Assembly: GCF_000001735.4 (NCBI RefSeq)
Contig: NC_003070.9
Coordinates: forward strand, 18,709,971 to 18,773,970
DNA length: 64,000 nucleotides
Direction of reading: 5' to 3'
Origin: Arabidopsis thaliana
Lineage: Eukaryota; Streptophyta; Magnoliopsida; Brassicales; Brassicaceae
The position numbers were made by a program, and so were the translations under genes. Below the pieces are notes generated by a model. The model ran no database searches, was not told the DNA's origin, and saw nothing but the letters and a program-made list of their open reading frames with translations. Below, in pieces: positions 44,064 to 57,635 of this stretch; the first letter of the stretch is position 1, and each line of letters starts with the position of its first letter.

Positions 44064-45747
44064 ATGTTATTAACAAAACATGAATAACTTGTTTGTGTCA
44101 AAACTACAAACACAAACTTGATTTAGAAGATAGTTTAAGCAAAAGGTGAACACAGGCTGTGGAGTGGGGACCCACTAACCCATGTGTTTTATTCAGACCA
44201 CCGTTGAAGCATCGCCACGCGTGCCGTTTGTCTGTTCCTAAATAACCATATTATCTTTTTAATCACTAAATTAGTCATTACAACAGCTATACACTCTTTT
44301 TGAATGTACGGTGATTTTCTTATTTGAATCACCGGCGGGGGATATCTTAAGTTTACTTGAAAAAAGTTTAACATTTAAGAGCATATGATTGTTTAACTCA
44401 AATAATGCTTATGATCGAATCGAATACCATGTTATCATTTACAAATTTTTAATTGAAATTGTTAATAATTGTGAATTATTTGAAATAAATTCGTTTGTTT
44501 GTATCTGGTTGATTACTTAGTGGCTATGTTTTATAGACACCATATGGAACCATATAACAAAACGGTGCTCAATTACTTATCTCACATGTTTATGAATTGA
44601 TTTGTCTACCACAGTTTTTAACGTGATGAGTGAGGATGACCTACGTTTGGTTTTAGTGAAAGAACATAAATGAAAATGTTCCAATTGTTGACAAAATTTA
44701 ACTCCTTCCATGATCTTTATGTTAAATTATCCTTTTGCATGCTTTATTACAACGATCATCTTTCTCTTTTCATCATATACGATTTTGGACTTCCATTATG
44801 ATGCTAATCGAAATCATTTCTATGATCATATTTCTTTCGTCTAACATAATACATGACGAATTCACCGAGTACGACCATAGTAGTGTTTGTCTTGGGATTA
44901 TTTTGTATATTAATTAATCTGGACATCTAAAAAGCCAGGCCCGAGCTTGTGAATAGCCCACGGCTCCAAGCCCATTATTAGCCAACAAACTGTATCTCGT
45001 TCCTTACTAAATATTCAATCTTTCTCAAATTCGAAGTGATAATCAATATTAACACTTTTTTTGGTTTTGTGAAAGGGTTTTCTAATCAATATTAACACTT
45101 TTGAATTACAGTTTATAAAACAATATCTTTAGATAAATTATTACATATAATTATAAGTTAAGATTAGGCATATTTGTTATCCAAATTTGATCTGTTATCC
45201 GACTCGTACACGTCTCAAAAAAATATTTGAAACCTTAGTATCGAATGAAGATAAAAAGTATTATAATTTTCTTATCTGCAAGTAAGTGTCAAATATCAGT
45301 ATTAATTCTATTTTTTGTACCTGACCCATCACTCGCTTTATTCCCAAATTCGTAAATGTAGTTTTCATTAGTGTTTTATAATGTTACTTATATTTTTATA
45401 AATGTTTCCTTGGGTGAAAGTTAAAACCTAACTTCTAAAAACTGTTATTATTATTATCGATATATTTTAAACTTTGTAAATATTATGAATACATTTTTAT
45501 TATTTATTATTAATTTTTTAATCTAAAAATCAAATTGATGCTCCAATAATATTTAGGTCCAAAATTCTAATAAAATTAACAAATAAAAAATAAGTCAATC
45601 AAATCAAAACAACTTGTCTAAAACATATATTAGGATTTGAAACTAGTCTTCTATGAAGTCTTCTCATTCTTGTCGGTTGCAATTTTTTTTCATTTTTCTC
45701 AGCTGCAAAATTGATCAAGCTTGTTGTTAATGTCTTCAATGGTGATC

Positions 45748-45966
45748 TTAATTGCATTTGTCGTCTTTTTTGGCTTCTGTGTGTGTCGCTTCCACTATAT
45801 TAGTTGATTCTTTGTGAAGCATAAAATTCTTGCTATTCAATGTCGAGGCGGGGACACCGTGTTTGTATAAGTTCCACATATAAGGCATATGAGTCTTGAA
45901 TCCTAAGACACCAACAAAGATGACAAATGGACCGATATGAAAACAAACTCTTCTCCCATTGCCCAT
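45748..45966 (-). other. Unrecognised small ORF, possible gene relic
   Basis: A 72-codon open frame on the minus strand opens MGNGRRVCFHIGPFVIFVGV, then GFKTHMPYMWNLYKHG, and ends lysine-rich. Base composition here is less AT-rich than the surroundings, and the hydrophobic-then-aromatic pattern looks protein-like. I cannot assign a family, see no clear promoter, and cannot tell whether it is a real short gene or a decayed exon. Confidence 0.3.
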
Positions 45967-47631
45967 CTCATCACACGACCCTCATGCCTCTTTGTTACAG
46001 TTACCAAATTTATTATTTATGTCGAATTGGTTGATTTAGTTAGAGTTGTGTGAAATTTTATATATCTACGGTATATTATATTATAGAATAAATTCTAGTC
46101 TCTTATACTAAAATAAAGTTATGATTTTTAATCCACGTAATTGTGGAATGAAATAATCAAATCTCAAATTTCCCAAATATTTAATAATAATAAAGGTTTG
46201 CAATATCCCTGCAATTAATTACTAATATATTGTTTCTTAAATGTTCTACATACTTTTTTTTGAACAAAAAATCTTCTATGATTTATCTCTAGTATAATCG
46301 CTGCAATTACATCACATTATTTTTTCGTAAATGTTCTATCATTATATATTTATACACTAATAAAGTTTGTTTTATATCTAACAAAAGATTCAAAGAAATT
46401 AGTTTTGGACAACAGTAAAAACAAATATGTGGGTTTGGTTAGGACCCAAAGGTCGTTTAATAGTGTTTGTGGCAGAAAAAGTAAAGTAAGATACTAGAAT
46501 TTTAGGGTAACGCCGAACACAAAATCTAATCTAATGGGTCAAACACGAAAAGAATCTGCCTGCCACCATACACCTCTCAAAGATTTATTATCAATTGCCC
46601 ACCAAACTCAACCAAAACAATTGTCTCAATTACCTATAAAAAAAACTTATTTAAAAAAAACAAAAGCTAGATTAAATACCCTTTTAGTACGTAAAATAAA
46701 GAAATTAGAAAAATATCACAAAAAAGACATCCAACAACACCACAATTTTTAGGTTTAAGAGACGTTTCGAAAACTTCTAAGTTCTAACAGCTTTTCCTAA
46801 ACTTAAAATTTGTTTTCTGAAATTCTAAGAGTTTGGTAAATAATCCTGGAAAACATAAGATATAGCATACCCCTTATAACCTAATTACAAAAATTTAATT
46901 CAGAAAATATCAGAACCCAAGAACTTTAACAAGCTTTACCAATCTAAGATGACCATCTTGCAATTTTTTCCGATCTGGGCATTAATTTTGAAATTTTAAG
47001 ATGTAAAATAAACAACCAAAAATCTTAATCTCTAATTAACCAAATCACTCACTGCTACAGAACTTGTTAAGATTCAATCCATGAACAGTTTACAAAACTA
47101 GCTTCATTTGTCTTTCTTCTAGCTTAATTCACGTGAACAAGAACTGATCTTTGAACAAAACTCATCAGAGCTCTAGAAGATGAAAAAAAGATTCTAGATT
47201 TTTTATTTAGAATCATGAGTGTTCCAAATGTATATGTTACAAAGATGGGGGTTGTTTGATCTATCTCAAGAAAAAAACGAAACCCAGATCTGCGTTTTTC
47301 TTACAGTAAAACAAACAGACACAACAGATCATCGTGTTCGGTCTTCTTCTTCTTGGTTTTGAAGATTTAGTAATAATAGTAAAATAATAATACTCTTACA
47401 ATATCATCACAGAAGAAACACAGAACCAGCTCAAGCTCTCTCAAGCTCATCACCATCTTCTTCTTCTTCTTCGTTTCTTTGTCTTTCTATTTCTCCCGCA
47501 TAGTAAAAATTATATGAGATCAACGAAACAGAAAATTTAAAAAAAAAAAAAAAAAGGATTTTGTTGTGTGTTTTCGATTAAAATCAAACCGATCACGGAT
47601 CTGTGATTTTGATTTTGATTTTACCAATTCA

Positions 47632-48309
47632 TTAGAGACGTAGATCGGTACAGTGAAGATCATCAGCGCCATTGAACAAGTCAACACAATCCAACGGTGG
47701 AAAATTAAGATCGAATTGAAACGGCGGATTCCGTCGCCGTGAAGACGATGCGATATCGTCGTCGTCGTCGATTACAGACGACGACGAATCGCAATCGCTG
47801 TGACAATCCTCCGGAACAACCGGTGGAGTTCTAGGATATCTCTTCGTCGTGGCCGGTTTCATCGTCGTAGGTCTGGGTCCGCTAAACGATTCAACGGTGC
47901 TGCTCATGCTGCTACTAGTAGGCCGGTTAACAATCGGGAACTGTTGTTGATGGTCGGTGAATAACCGGTGGTCCATAAACGGATCGACTTGGTTTTGATT
48001 TTGATTACGAATCTGATTAAATCGGAGATTAGGAGGAGGAGGAGAAGAAGAATCGATGGGGAAATTAGTTTTGGCTTTAGGACCACGGAGGTTACGAGCG
48101 GCGGAGTCGTAAGCGCGAGCAGCTTCTTCGGCGGAATCGAAAGTACCTAACCAAACACGAGCTTTTTTCCATGGATCACGGATCTCAGCTGCGAATCGTC
48201 CCCAAGGTCTCTTCCTTACGCCTCTGAATCTGATTTCTTTTACAGATCCGTTGATGGCGGCAACGACGGTAGGTCCGGCGACGGCGGAAGAGCCTCTTCC
48301 TCTCCTCAT
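47632..48309 (-). CDS. ERF3: Ethylene response factor 3, EAR-type repressor
   Basis: An intronless gene of 225 aa. The single AP2/ERF DNA-binding domain spans about residues 26-85 ([20 protein letters not shown], then [20 protein letters not shown]); it binds the GCC box, with the Ala and Asp residues typical of ERF rather than DREB types. Near the C-terminus [11 protein letters not shown] (about 197-207) is the ERF-associated amphiphilic repression (EAR) motif, which recruits TOPLESS-type corepressors, so this is an active repressor. A Ser/Asp stretch ([18 protein letters not shown]) lies before it. Length and both motifs match AtERF3 (group VIIIa, AT1G50640). The 5'UTR (48310-48480) is pyrimidine-rich on the coding strand. 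Confidence 0.96.
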   Translation of the reverse strand: MRRGRGSSAVAGPTVVAAINGSVKEIRFRGVRKRPWGRFAAEIRDPWKKARVWLGTFDSAEEAARAYDSAARNLRGPKAKTNFPIDSSSPPPPNLRFNQIRNQNQNQVDPFMDHRLFTDHQQQFPIVNRPTSSSMSSTVESFSGPRPTTMKPATTKRYPRTPPVVPEDCHSDCDSSSSVIDDDDDIASSSRRRNPPFQFDLNFPPLDCVDLFNGADDLHCTDLRL

Positions 48310-51300
48310 GATGGTGGATTTAAGAGAAAGCCAGAGGTAATGGTAATGGAGAAAGATCTAATAGAGATTGTTGAGAAAGAGAGAAAGAGAGAGGAAGATG
48401 AAGATGAGGGAGATGGTGGGAGGAATGGAGAAGATAGGAAACTCTCTCTTCAACACAAAAAGCTCTTCCTCTTCTTCTTTTCTTTTTTTTTCTTTTTTTT
48501 TTGTAATTTCAAAATGTTTTTAATAAATAAATTGTTTTTTTTGTTGTGATATTTTGAAATTTTTTAAGAATTTAAATTTGTAATATTTTGGTTGTAATAG
48601 TTTTTTTTTTTGTGCGCTCTCGAATGCTCTTCACGCCCGCCCCACAAGACCGACCAACTCGGTTTCTTATCATTTTGCTCTTTCTTTTCTTTTCGTTTTT
48701 TCTTCTTCTGTTTATTTGTTTTGATCAACCGATTTTAGAGATTACAAAACAAACCATTATTGTCAAGCTAAATTGGTGGTCAATAACCTTTTTTCTGTTC
48801 TCCTAGCCAAAATATTAGTCATGCAATTCCAAGATTAGCAAAAGAATAATAATAATAAGGGTAAGAATAAAATAAACTCATTTAAACTATTTTAGAAAAT
48901 CGGTTATTTTGAAAAAAAAAAAATTTTGTTTTGTTGCAGATCAACACAAAATACCGTAGAAAGCAAAATTTTACTATAATGTTGTATTCGATTGTCATGC
49001 TTCTATGATTTATTTGTTTGACATTTTCTGATTGACACATTCTTACTCGACACTTGATTCCCTATTTTGAACATAAATTTCTCAACACTACAAAAATTAT
49101 TGAAATTAAGATCATAATTGTTAAGGAAAGCATGAAAGGAGTCGAGTTGATAAAACTCTTTTTTTTTAACCCTTTGAATCATCTTATGTGATAATGTTAT
49201 GTGATTCATTGATCTTAGGTTACAACTTCTCTAAACTGATTTTGTCAGTATTCGAAAACACAGCTCTAACGATACAATACTTTTGAATTACTTATTTCTA
49301 ATAAAGAGATATTGTTAAAACTATTTGATTGTCTGTAAACGATTAAGTTCTTAATCGATGAAGAAGACATACTTGAAACGTGTATTCAAATAGAGGTTTG
49401 AGATTACTACTGGTTTGAATTTATTTTTTCAACAAATCATTTCATGTCAACCATAAATCTAGGAGTGGTGAATGACTTGATCTCTCAACAACTCTTATTT
49501 TTATGGTGTTGAGGAAGTGAATAAGAGCGAGTCTTCTGAGATGTAAAACAGAGCGACTTATTTTCTCACGCTCAATATTTGACTTTACAATTTCTCGTAG
49601 CTCTACCACGAATTGAACCAATCCATTAAGACCAAAGTTCTCATTTACACAATTCAATTTTATCAAGCCCACTTAACTTAAATAAAACTTGGTTCAACAG
49701 TCACAACTAACCATGCTTTAAATCTCAAATTAAGTTGCTAAAAAGAATTACCAAAATCTCGGCCAGCGGAAACATATAAACTGAAAATCAAGACTTTTAA
49801 AAATAGTTGTTTTGTCCATCATCGAGTAATAGTTTATGTCCCCGACTAAGGCAATAATAAAGATTGCTCGTCTAAAATGATTACGTGGATAATTTGGCTA
49901 AAAGGATTCTATCGATATAATTTTTTGATACTCAAACTTTTGTAGCAATGTCAAAGAATTTGTTTACTAACAGAACCAAACTCATATACGTTATGTTGCA
50001 TTTCATTTGTGACATGATAACATATCGTGTGGTGTAGATTTTAAGGGTCCATATTACTCGTACGTACTATATTGACATTTTCGGAGTGTTATCTACTTGA
50101 AAATTTAAAAGTTGTTGAGCTTGTTAGATGTTTCATTGGTTAGAAGCTATTATTTCGTTTTTATAAACAAATTAAGAAAAACATATTGAGCCAGACAGTT
50201 TGCAGTTTATTCGATGCTCTATAAGTATCTCATTTTTGTTAAAATTTGGTTGAGCAAGGAAGCTATTTTCCTCTATAATTGTTGATAAAGAGATTCTTGC
50301 ACTAAATAATCTATGGTTTTAGTGGATTCCAAAAATTGATATGGCAAGATGTAGGGAATCAAATCACTACTTTTATAAATATGAACTCATAATATCATGC
50401 GTATTCTTCGATTTTATTATTTCAGTGTTTTTGCTTGAGTTATCGCCATTCGAGAAATGTAAGTTTCAAAATGAGATTTTGAAAAATTTATTAAGTAAAG
50501 TTGAATTTTTAAACATTGGATTAAGTTCAACTGATTAACGGATTGGGCATCTTATTTTAGAACATGATTACAATCATCCAATGTGAACCAGATTCATTCT
50601 GTTTGTAAAATGCTATGTAGTTGGTTTGCAATAGATTTCTTTTAAAACCATTTCATATGTTCCATCCTTATCAACTATTCAACGTCTCTTTTTGTTTTTT
50701 GGCCCTATCAACTCCTGAAATGAGAACTGACAATCTAAGGACTTTACGAGTATACTACGAGCTTTTCTCGTTAGAAGCTTTAATTTAAAAACCCTAACAT
50801 ATTATACTGATATATCCTAAGATAAAATGATTATCTATTTATGTGATCGAGAGACTAAACTGTTGTAAAGATGATTAAAGTCCTATTATCTTCTTTGCGC
50901 ACCTTCGTAACACTTTATAATTCAAATTAGTTATTTTTAAATTTAGGAATAATTTGAAGGTAGTTAGAACAAATTAGCAATTCAAATTCGAAACGCATCA
51001 TCTCGATAACAAAAGAAAACAAACAAAGAGAATAAATAATTATTATTTTTCGAAAAAAGAAAAGGTGATATATAGAGAAAAAAAAAGAAAGAATGGTGTC
51101 TCGATAGGTGTGGTAAGAGGAGGAGACAAGGGAAAGAGATTGGCACTTGCTTCTCTGCTGCACTCTTCTTCTTCATTCCACCTCCCCCTAATTTTTTTAT
51201 TATTCTTTTTTCTTTCTTTATACGCCACACCAAAAGACTCACAAATCTTATTATTTACTGAGAGTATTTTAGTAGTACTAAATCTAACAATAATAAACTT

Positions 51301-53802
51301 TCATAATATGATAATAGTCTAAATTTCTTAAAACCTTTCAATGTATTTTACGAAATTACAATACTAATTCAGAGTTTGATAGCAAAATAACAAAACCAAA
51401 TTGTTACATTTTATGCAATTAAGTTGAGAAATTAATTAGTAATATTGTAGAATTGAGGAATTCTATAAATAAGTATATCGCGTAAAATAGTAAAAGCCAT
51501 TATTAAATATAGAGATTATTGAAGTTTGCAAATTTATATCATTCTGTATTATTGTACAATTTAAAAATCAATATTCGACACTTTTAGTAGTCGTGTAGTA
51601 TTTTTTTTTCCCATGTCAGCAAACATATTTTACTAATCAAAGTGAAAGAACACAAATTGTCGTGAAATCATTATTTTGTTACTCTACAAATTACTATTTA
51701 AAACATTATTGTTTGTTTCTATTTACAAAAGAGGTTAACATATACTTATTTTTTTGGTTCCATGAAATAAATGTGGTTGAAGTTAATAAAGAAAAGTCAT
51801 GTTTAAGAGACGAGACATCACAGACGCGTTAACGAGTGGTGAAAAGTGGGACACAATAGAGTTTTTATTGATTCAGTTTGCTCCTTCCACGCTTTTTCAT
51901 TTCTCTTTCGTCTTCCTAATGACATCTCCTCCTCAACTTTTTTTTATATTTCCCATCTTTCTATTTATTTATATAACAATTTTCTTAATATATTACTTCC
52001 AAGAAAACTCATATATCAAGGAGACTATTCAATTCATAGAATACATATTGTTAATGCAAAACTTTTATGTATAATGCAGTTACTGCTTAACCATTCAGAA
52101 AGAAATAAACTATTCTAGTAATGTTGGATACAGCACAACGTGTCACAGAACCGTTACATGTGTTATTACTAATTGATCTAGAACGATGACCTAAACTTTG
52201 ATCAATTGTTAATAGGAAAACATTCACTTTTGCATAAGAACCAAAAACATCTTTAAACTAAACTTATCTTCCACGAGACCACGACCACATGGCACCATAG
52301 ATATACATGTGTTGATACAATCCAATTTTTTTCTTCTTGTATGAATCGTAAAGGTATGTGTATATTCATTTGTATTTTTCATCCAATACTTTCAAATATA
52401 TAGTCTATTATAAAAAAAGTTATAAACACAAATGACAAATAAATAAATTGAATAGCTTACATGTTAGAGTGTGGGTTCCACCAAACTAATTTCCAGTAAA
52501 TTTAAACATTGAAAGATGTTGAACAAAAAGATAATAACATTGAAAGATAATAATGTGCTTATACTTTATACACACATCGAACTTAGTAGTTCACGAAAGG
52601 GACTCTTGTTTTAAGTGGTCAAAAAAGTTTATTTAAAAAAAAAAAATCAGTTCATTTATCTCAATGGTTTTGGGCCTTTGGCACATAGGTTACTATATAA
52701 TCTAACTTGAATGAGATATATTTTATAAACAAATGGGCCTGATTACAAAAAAAAACTTATGGCCGAGATTCGTTACTTTACTCGGGTCGGAAAAAAATAA
52801 AAATTAAACCAGGACCGTTTAATTTTTTGTTAATTTTTTGTCCTGGTTGAATAGATATTGCATGGCTCGTTTCTGTCATTGTTGATGTAACTTTGAAAAT
52901 ACATCTTTGGGAATGGTCAATAAAGAATAAGTATAACAGTTGAGTTAAACCGATGCTAAACAATTAGTATTAGAGATTAGGCTATTGATCGAGTTTTGTC
53001 TACCAAAATAATGTAAAAGTAAAACCCAAAAAGAAAGAAAGAATGTAGGCCAAATATATCTTGCTCGAACAAGAGACCTTCAAAACAATTGCTCCAATCT
53101 AGAAACCAATCACACAAGTACATACGATGAAAATGTTGCTTAGTTATTTTATTATTGGACCTAACGAATTTTTAAAATCGAAATTCTCTAAGTCTCTAAC
53201 GGAGGATCAGCCATGAAGATGACTAATTGGTTTCGACTCGTTTTAGATCTTATACGTAAACATGAAAGAAAAGCTAACATATCATCTTTATGTTGTCGGT
53301 TTGTGTTTGCTGTTTGCAATGGATAAGGAAGATAAATGAAAAGAAGGTTAAAAAGTTCGATGAACCTACGACATTTATAAATCCTATTCCTACCCATCAT
53401 AGTGAAAAAAAACAAGTAAAGTAACATAAGATTAATTACAGCATGCATTATTTTCTATAAGATGCGTAAAACATAACTGTAAAATGTATAAATCCGCCTA
53501 CATCATGTAATGTTGCTCGAAAATCATACATAATAATATCGGTTTTACGTTAATTTTAATTTTCGTAAAACCGAGTGAAGGATTAAACACACATATATTG
53601 ACCATAACTATGAACCGACCATTTAACATTACAAATGACACCATACAAAATACCACGAAGCATTAACACAAACCACTCATATAACCAATTATTATCATTA
53701 CAAAATAAAATTCATCGAAAAAATGAACTCTAACACACACAGAACAATGATAGTTAAACTCGAAGACTCGACCTCATCAGTATCTCACCACGTCACGCTT
53801 TA
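48310..53802. other. Gene-poor region between ERF3 and the STIG1-like gene
   Basis: 5.5 kb. The first few hundred bases are the ERF3 5'UTR and promoter (CTT-rich on the minus strand). The rest is AT-rich spacer. I read both strands and found only small open frames (for example 49442-49672, 51043-51322, 51799-52118) with low-complexity or hydrophobic composition and no family marks, and no clear transposon ends. Confidence 0.5.
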
Positions 53803-54327
53803 TTATTCATCATCATGATCATCATAATTAAGTTTACTGTCCGGAGAAGGAGGAGGACGTGGCCGATGAAACTTGTGACGACGATGACGTTTTCCAGGCT
53901 GTGACGATGGAGCAGCATAACCACACATACCAAACTCACAAGGCGCACCGGATTCACACTCGTTCCCGCATTGTCCACAATTAGACGGATCAGTGTTCGT
54001 GTCCACACAATCTCCATCGCAGCACGACAATGCGAACCTACAACTCTTGAAACAGAACCGACAATGGTTTGGATCGGACAAGACATCAACGCATTGGTTA
54101 CGACAACATCTCATTCGAGCCTCTGATGGTCCGGACCGTTTGCAAATCCATGGTTTACACATCGGTGGCTTTGGTCTACCCCAATTTGTTGTTGTAGCTG
54201 CTTTGATGTGGCTCTTAAGCCATGACGAGGTTGTGTTAAGTTGGTTATCGTGACCGAGAACATGATGAAGAAGTGAATTTAAGAGGAAGAAGATTAAGGC
54301 ACACAATGTCAGCTTAATGCTCATCAT
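53803..54327 (-). CDS. STIG1-like cysteine-rich secreted protein
   Basis: An intronless gene of 174 aa. MMSIKLTLCALIFFLLNSLL is a signal peptide (cut near residue 25). A cysteine-rich STIG1 domain fills about residues 56-137: CKPWICKRSG, CCRNQCVDVLSDPNHC, CCDGDCVDTNTDPSNCGQCG and CEFGMCGYA, with paired Cys in the family pattern. A basic, proline/histidine-rich tail and an acidic end (DDHDDE) follow. STIG1 proteins are apoplastic; tomato STIG1 promotes pollen tube growth by binding the LePRK2 receptor, and Arabidopsis GRI is another member. The PRK-type receptor gene about 20 kb away is therefore a notable neighbour, though pairing is only inference. Recognised as AT1G50650. Confidence 0.93.
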   Translation of the reverse strand: MMSIKLTLCALIFFLLNSLLHHVLGHDNQLNTTSSWLKSHIKAATTTNWGRPKPPMCKPWICKRSGPSEARMRCCRNQCVDVLSDPNHCRFCFKSCRFALSCCDGDCVDTNTDPSNCGQCGNECESGAPCEFGMCGYAAPSSQPGKRHRRHKFHRPRPPPSPDSKLNYDDHDDE

Positions 54328-54395
54328 TGAGATGACTTTGTGATGATGAGTTTAGTTATTTAGATCATTGATTGAGATGTCTAATTAATGAAGGG

Positions 54396-54404
54396 TTTAT
54401 ATAA
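54396..54404 (-). promoter_or_regulatory. TATA box of the STIG1-like gene
   Basis: TTATATAAA on the minus strand, 69 bp upstream of the ATG at 54327. Confidence 0.65.
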
Positions 54405-55883
54405 GTTTGAAGAGAGAGAAAGATTTAGGGAGTGTTCATGATTTTCTTGCATGGATGATGATGTTATACAATGCATGTTACGTTCATCTTATTATTCATT
54501 AATATGACCCTTTAAAATTTATTAATCTTCTAATTAATTTATGTTTGGACCGCGAGGAGTACATTTATAGTAATAGTGTGAAGAAAAGAAAAGAAAAGGG
54601 TATCACATGGCAATGTAGTTGGAAGAACAAAAGTGGGTTAACAAAGCCCACATGAATTTTGCTAAGTTTTATTTTCTTTGGGGGTTACAAAAGGTTGTTA
54701 AGAAAATATTGGGATTACATTTCTTTTTTTCTTTTCACTTTGGTCTGTCCTAAATGATGGCATGCGAACACATATTCGTATGGAGTTATTCTTGGTCTTA
54801 TTAAAATTTTATAGTTAACAAAAATATTAATCAAGATATGGACGGACTAATCGGATCTCATTGAGCACAATTGCGCAAACCTTACAAGCGTACGGAGAGG
54901 AGTTCGACCTAATCTTGCTATGTTATCATTAGCAAGTTGCGGATCGCATAGCAAATTTTGTTGGTTCTTTCGAAATTATTGTATATTTAATCGATGAGAA
55001 AAGGCCACAAAAGTTTTCACTTAGTGCTTTCAGTTTAAAGAAAAGAAACAAGTATAAGTTAGTCCCTGATAACTCATGAATATAAGAGTATGTATGCAAT
55101 GAAATTTCAGGTCAAGAAGAAATTAAGAAGAAAGAAAGCAAAACAAACCAGAAGTGTGATTAATATGGTATGCTATAATTGGGCTACAAGGCCCGTAATG
55201 TAAAAGGCTTGTTTTCGAGACAGGACGAAATAACTTGGGAAAATATTTTTTTTGTTCATCAAGTGAATGGCTCATGGAAAAGTACGAAAGAATTTACAAG
55301 TCCCACTTTTTCAAAAAAACTGTAGCAAGTAGTTGGTAAATTATATGTTTTTAAAGTTTTTTAATTAAAAGAAATAGTAAGAAATTAATCAATGAATTAA
55401 CTAATACGAGGAAATATAATTTTGTTTTTTTAAATGTTTTTACCAAAAAAAATATATCTATAATTTATTGTGTTTGCCAACATATGCACTAATTAGAGAG
55501 AGGAAGAAATAATCAACTAATTTGGTTAAATATTATCTGTTCAAATTTAACCAAACAATGGATTTAATGTGATACATAATTAGGTGGTAGTAGACATTTA
55601 ATAACATATACTTATTCGGTCGGATTATGACAGCTGACACGTCTATATAGTACTGGTTGTGAATGAACCAGACAAATGATTTTGATATATGAGGTGAGAA
55701 ATTGAGGAACAAATTGAACAAAGTCCATCGATGTCGCAATTGATGATATCATACATGTTTGTGGTTTGTAATTTTATTGTTTATGGTGTTTATGTGTTTG
55801 CTATTAATTACGTTTATACGTTATCATATCAGTGCCTTTGTGTTGAACGTGCTTTTCTTTTTTCTTGCAAAATTGTAATTACG
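54405..55883. other. Spacer upstream of the STIG1-like gene
   Basis: AT-rich promoter region and spacer. No gene or element end recognised. Confidence 0.5.
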
Positions 55884-56470
55884 CTAGATTTTGACCCGCG
55901 GTATACTGCGGGACTAAGTTTTTAATAAAATTTGTTATATAATTGTATATGTAGATATTTGTTTTATTATTATTGTTTGCTTTGTTTAGTGTTTAAAATA
56001 ATGTATATATAGATTTTAATTGTTATATCTATGATTTCATTTGTAGTATATCGTTTCGTATTATTATCGATCAAAACCCGTTATACTATCTAATCCTGCA
56101 CAGTGAAATTAAACATATCTAATAGATTTCACTTGTGCTATACCGTCTCGTAATACTATCGACCAAACCCGTCTTACCACTAACCATGTTCAGTAAAATT
56201 AGACATTATTTTGTTATTTTTGTTTTAATAATACTTTAATTTAAAAAATATTTAATTCAAATCAATTTAAAAGTTTTCTTTCAAATATTTATTTAATTGT
56301 TATAAAGTTTATATATTATAATATTATAAACACGTTATACCATTTAGTCCTACTATTTAATCATGTTCGGTAAACTAATTTTATTTTTTCTAATAATATT
56401 TTTATTAAAAGATTTATAATTTAAATCAATTTAAAGTTTTCTTTCAAATAATTATTTAATTTTTAAATAT
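55884..56470 (-). mobile_element. Helitron-like element, 3' end on minus strand
   Basis: Read on the minus strand the sequence ends with the hairpin CCCGCAGTATACCGCGGG (55895-55912), then TCAAAAT and CTAG (55884-55887). This is the Helitron 3' layout of hairpin, short gap and CTRR. The adjacent body holds degenerate repeats with TATCGA(T/C)CAAA(A)CCCGT (about 56038-56380). The base outside CTAG is C, not the T usual for a Helitron insertion site on that strand, so the end may have decayed. The 5' end was not found; the right boundary is a minimum. Confidence 0.6.
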
Positions 56471-57635
56471 TTTAACCATTTTGGCAAAAAATAATTAGGC
56501 CATGAAATAAGAGCATATTCTTTTGAATAAGATTTGCTTTTATTTGGTAGTTAATTTTCGCATTGAATAAGCCAGTGATATCCATTGTAAATAAGTTCCA
56601 ACTCCAGGATTTATTTCACAAAATGGCTGCAAAAATGTATATATAGATATGCAAAAGCGAATTTTTTTATTTATATATCTAAATTGCCTTTTAGAATTTT
56701 TAACAACATATGATGAAAAAATATTTACACAATTTTGGTAAGAAATACGAGAGGTTTCCATTGAAGATATTGTAATTTTCAAAGATGTTAAAATAGATGA
56801 AACAATTTTGATATAAGTAAAATATCAAATAGATCTACACGACACGACTACAAGTCTACAACAGTTTTGAGTAAAGTAATATAGTAAACACGTACAAAAT
56901 TACAAAACACTGCAGATCTATAGATTTCAGCAAAATAAAAATAAACAGGTTTACTATATAACTGACGCACGCATACAGATTGCTGATCAACAAATAAAGC
57001 CAAGATCTGTTGTGCAGGACTCTGTATATCAATTTGGTATTTTTAGTTTTCAGTTGACAAAAAAAAAATGGTTGATACTGTTAAATATAATTACGTATAT
57101 TGGTGTAATATTATTATATAAAGTACAGTTTCGAAAGGTACAAATTCGCGAGATCATGACACATGACAATTTTATCGATTTTAGATGTTGACACGTGTCA
57201 AACAAAATATATTAGAAAAAAACTATATGGAAAAAAAACTATATGGAAATATAAGAAAACTATATGTATTTTATTAAAGTTAAAAATAGAAATTGAAGAC
57301 AAAAAAAGGCCAAATGTAAGTTACCAATTCTTAAGAAAAATGGAAAAAAATACTACTTTAATTTCTCCTTAAAAGATAATTATGGAAAATTATTAGAAAA
57401 AACTAAATAAGATAATTATAAAAAAATTATATGTATCTTATTAGATAAAAATAGAAATTAGAAAAGCTGTCCTACTATATAATTCTAATTAAATTTACCA
57501 ACTATTAAAAAAGGGAAAGTTTACAATTATTTATCAATTATAAAAGAAAAATGATTATATACATAATTCTACAAATCAAAAAGAATGTTTAGGATTATAT
57601 ACATAATTCTAAAAAAATAAATATGTAAACATCCA
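56471..57635. other. AT-rich region between two Helitron-like elements
   Basis: No gene. It has an imperfect direct duplication (about 57249-57305 and 57418-57470, AACTATATGTATTTTATTAA-like), two copies of GATTATATACATAATTCTA (about 57552 and 57593), and a palindromic GACACGTGTC G-box (57187-57196). Probably further transposon-derived DNA. Confidence 0.5.

Larger units (their letters stand above)
43732..47631. other. Gene-poor region between the DUF3537 gene and ERF3
   Basis: AT-rich spacer of 3.9 kb. It holds a palindromic hairpin (43982-44063), a possible gene relic (45720-45966), two related ~40-bp words ending AAATGTTCTA (about 46213 and 46300), and the ERF3 3'UTR with CTT runs (about 47455-47500). 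Other small open frames (44189, 44735, 46534) lack family marks. Confidence 0.55.

Noticed and set aside
46534..46752. 72-codon plus-strand frame
   Set aside because: Lys/Gln/His-rich, low-complexity AT-rich DNA with no family mark or promoter.
51043..51322. Overlapping short frames on both strands
   Set aside because: Phe/Ser/Leu runs come from poly-pyrimidine and poly-purine tracts; no protein family pattern.
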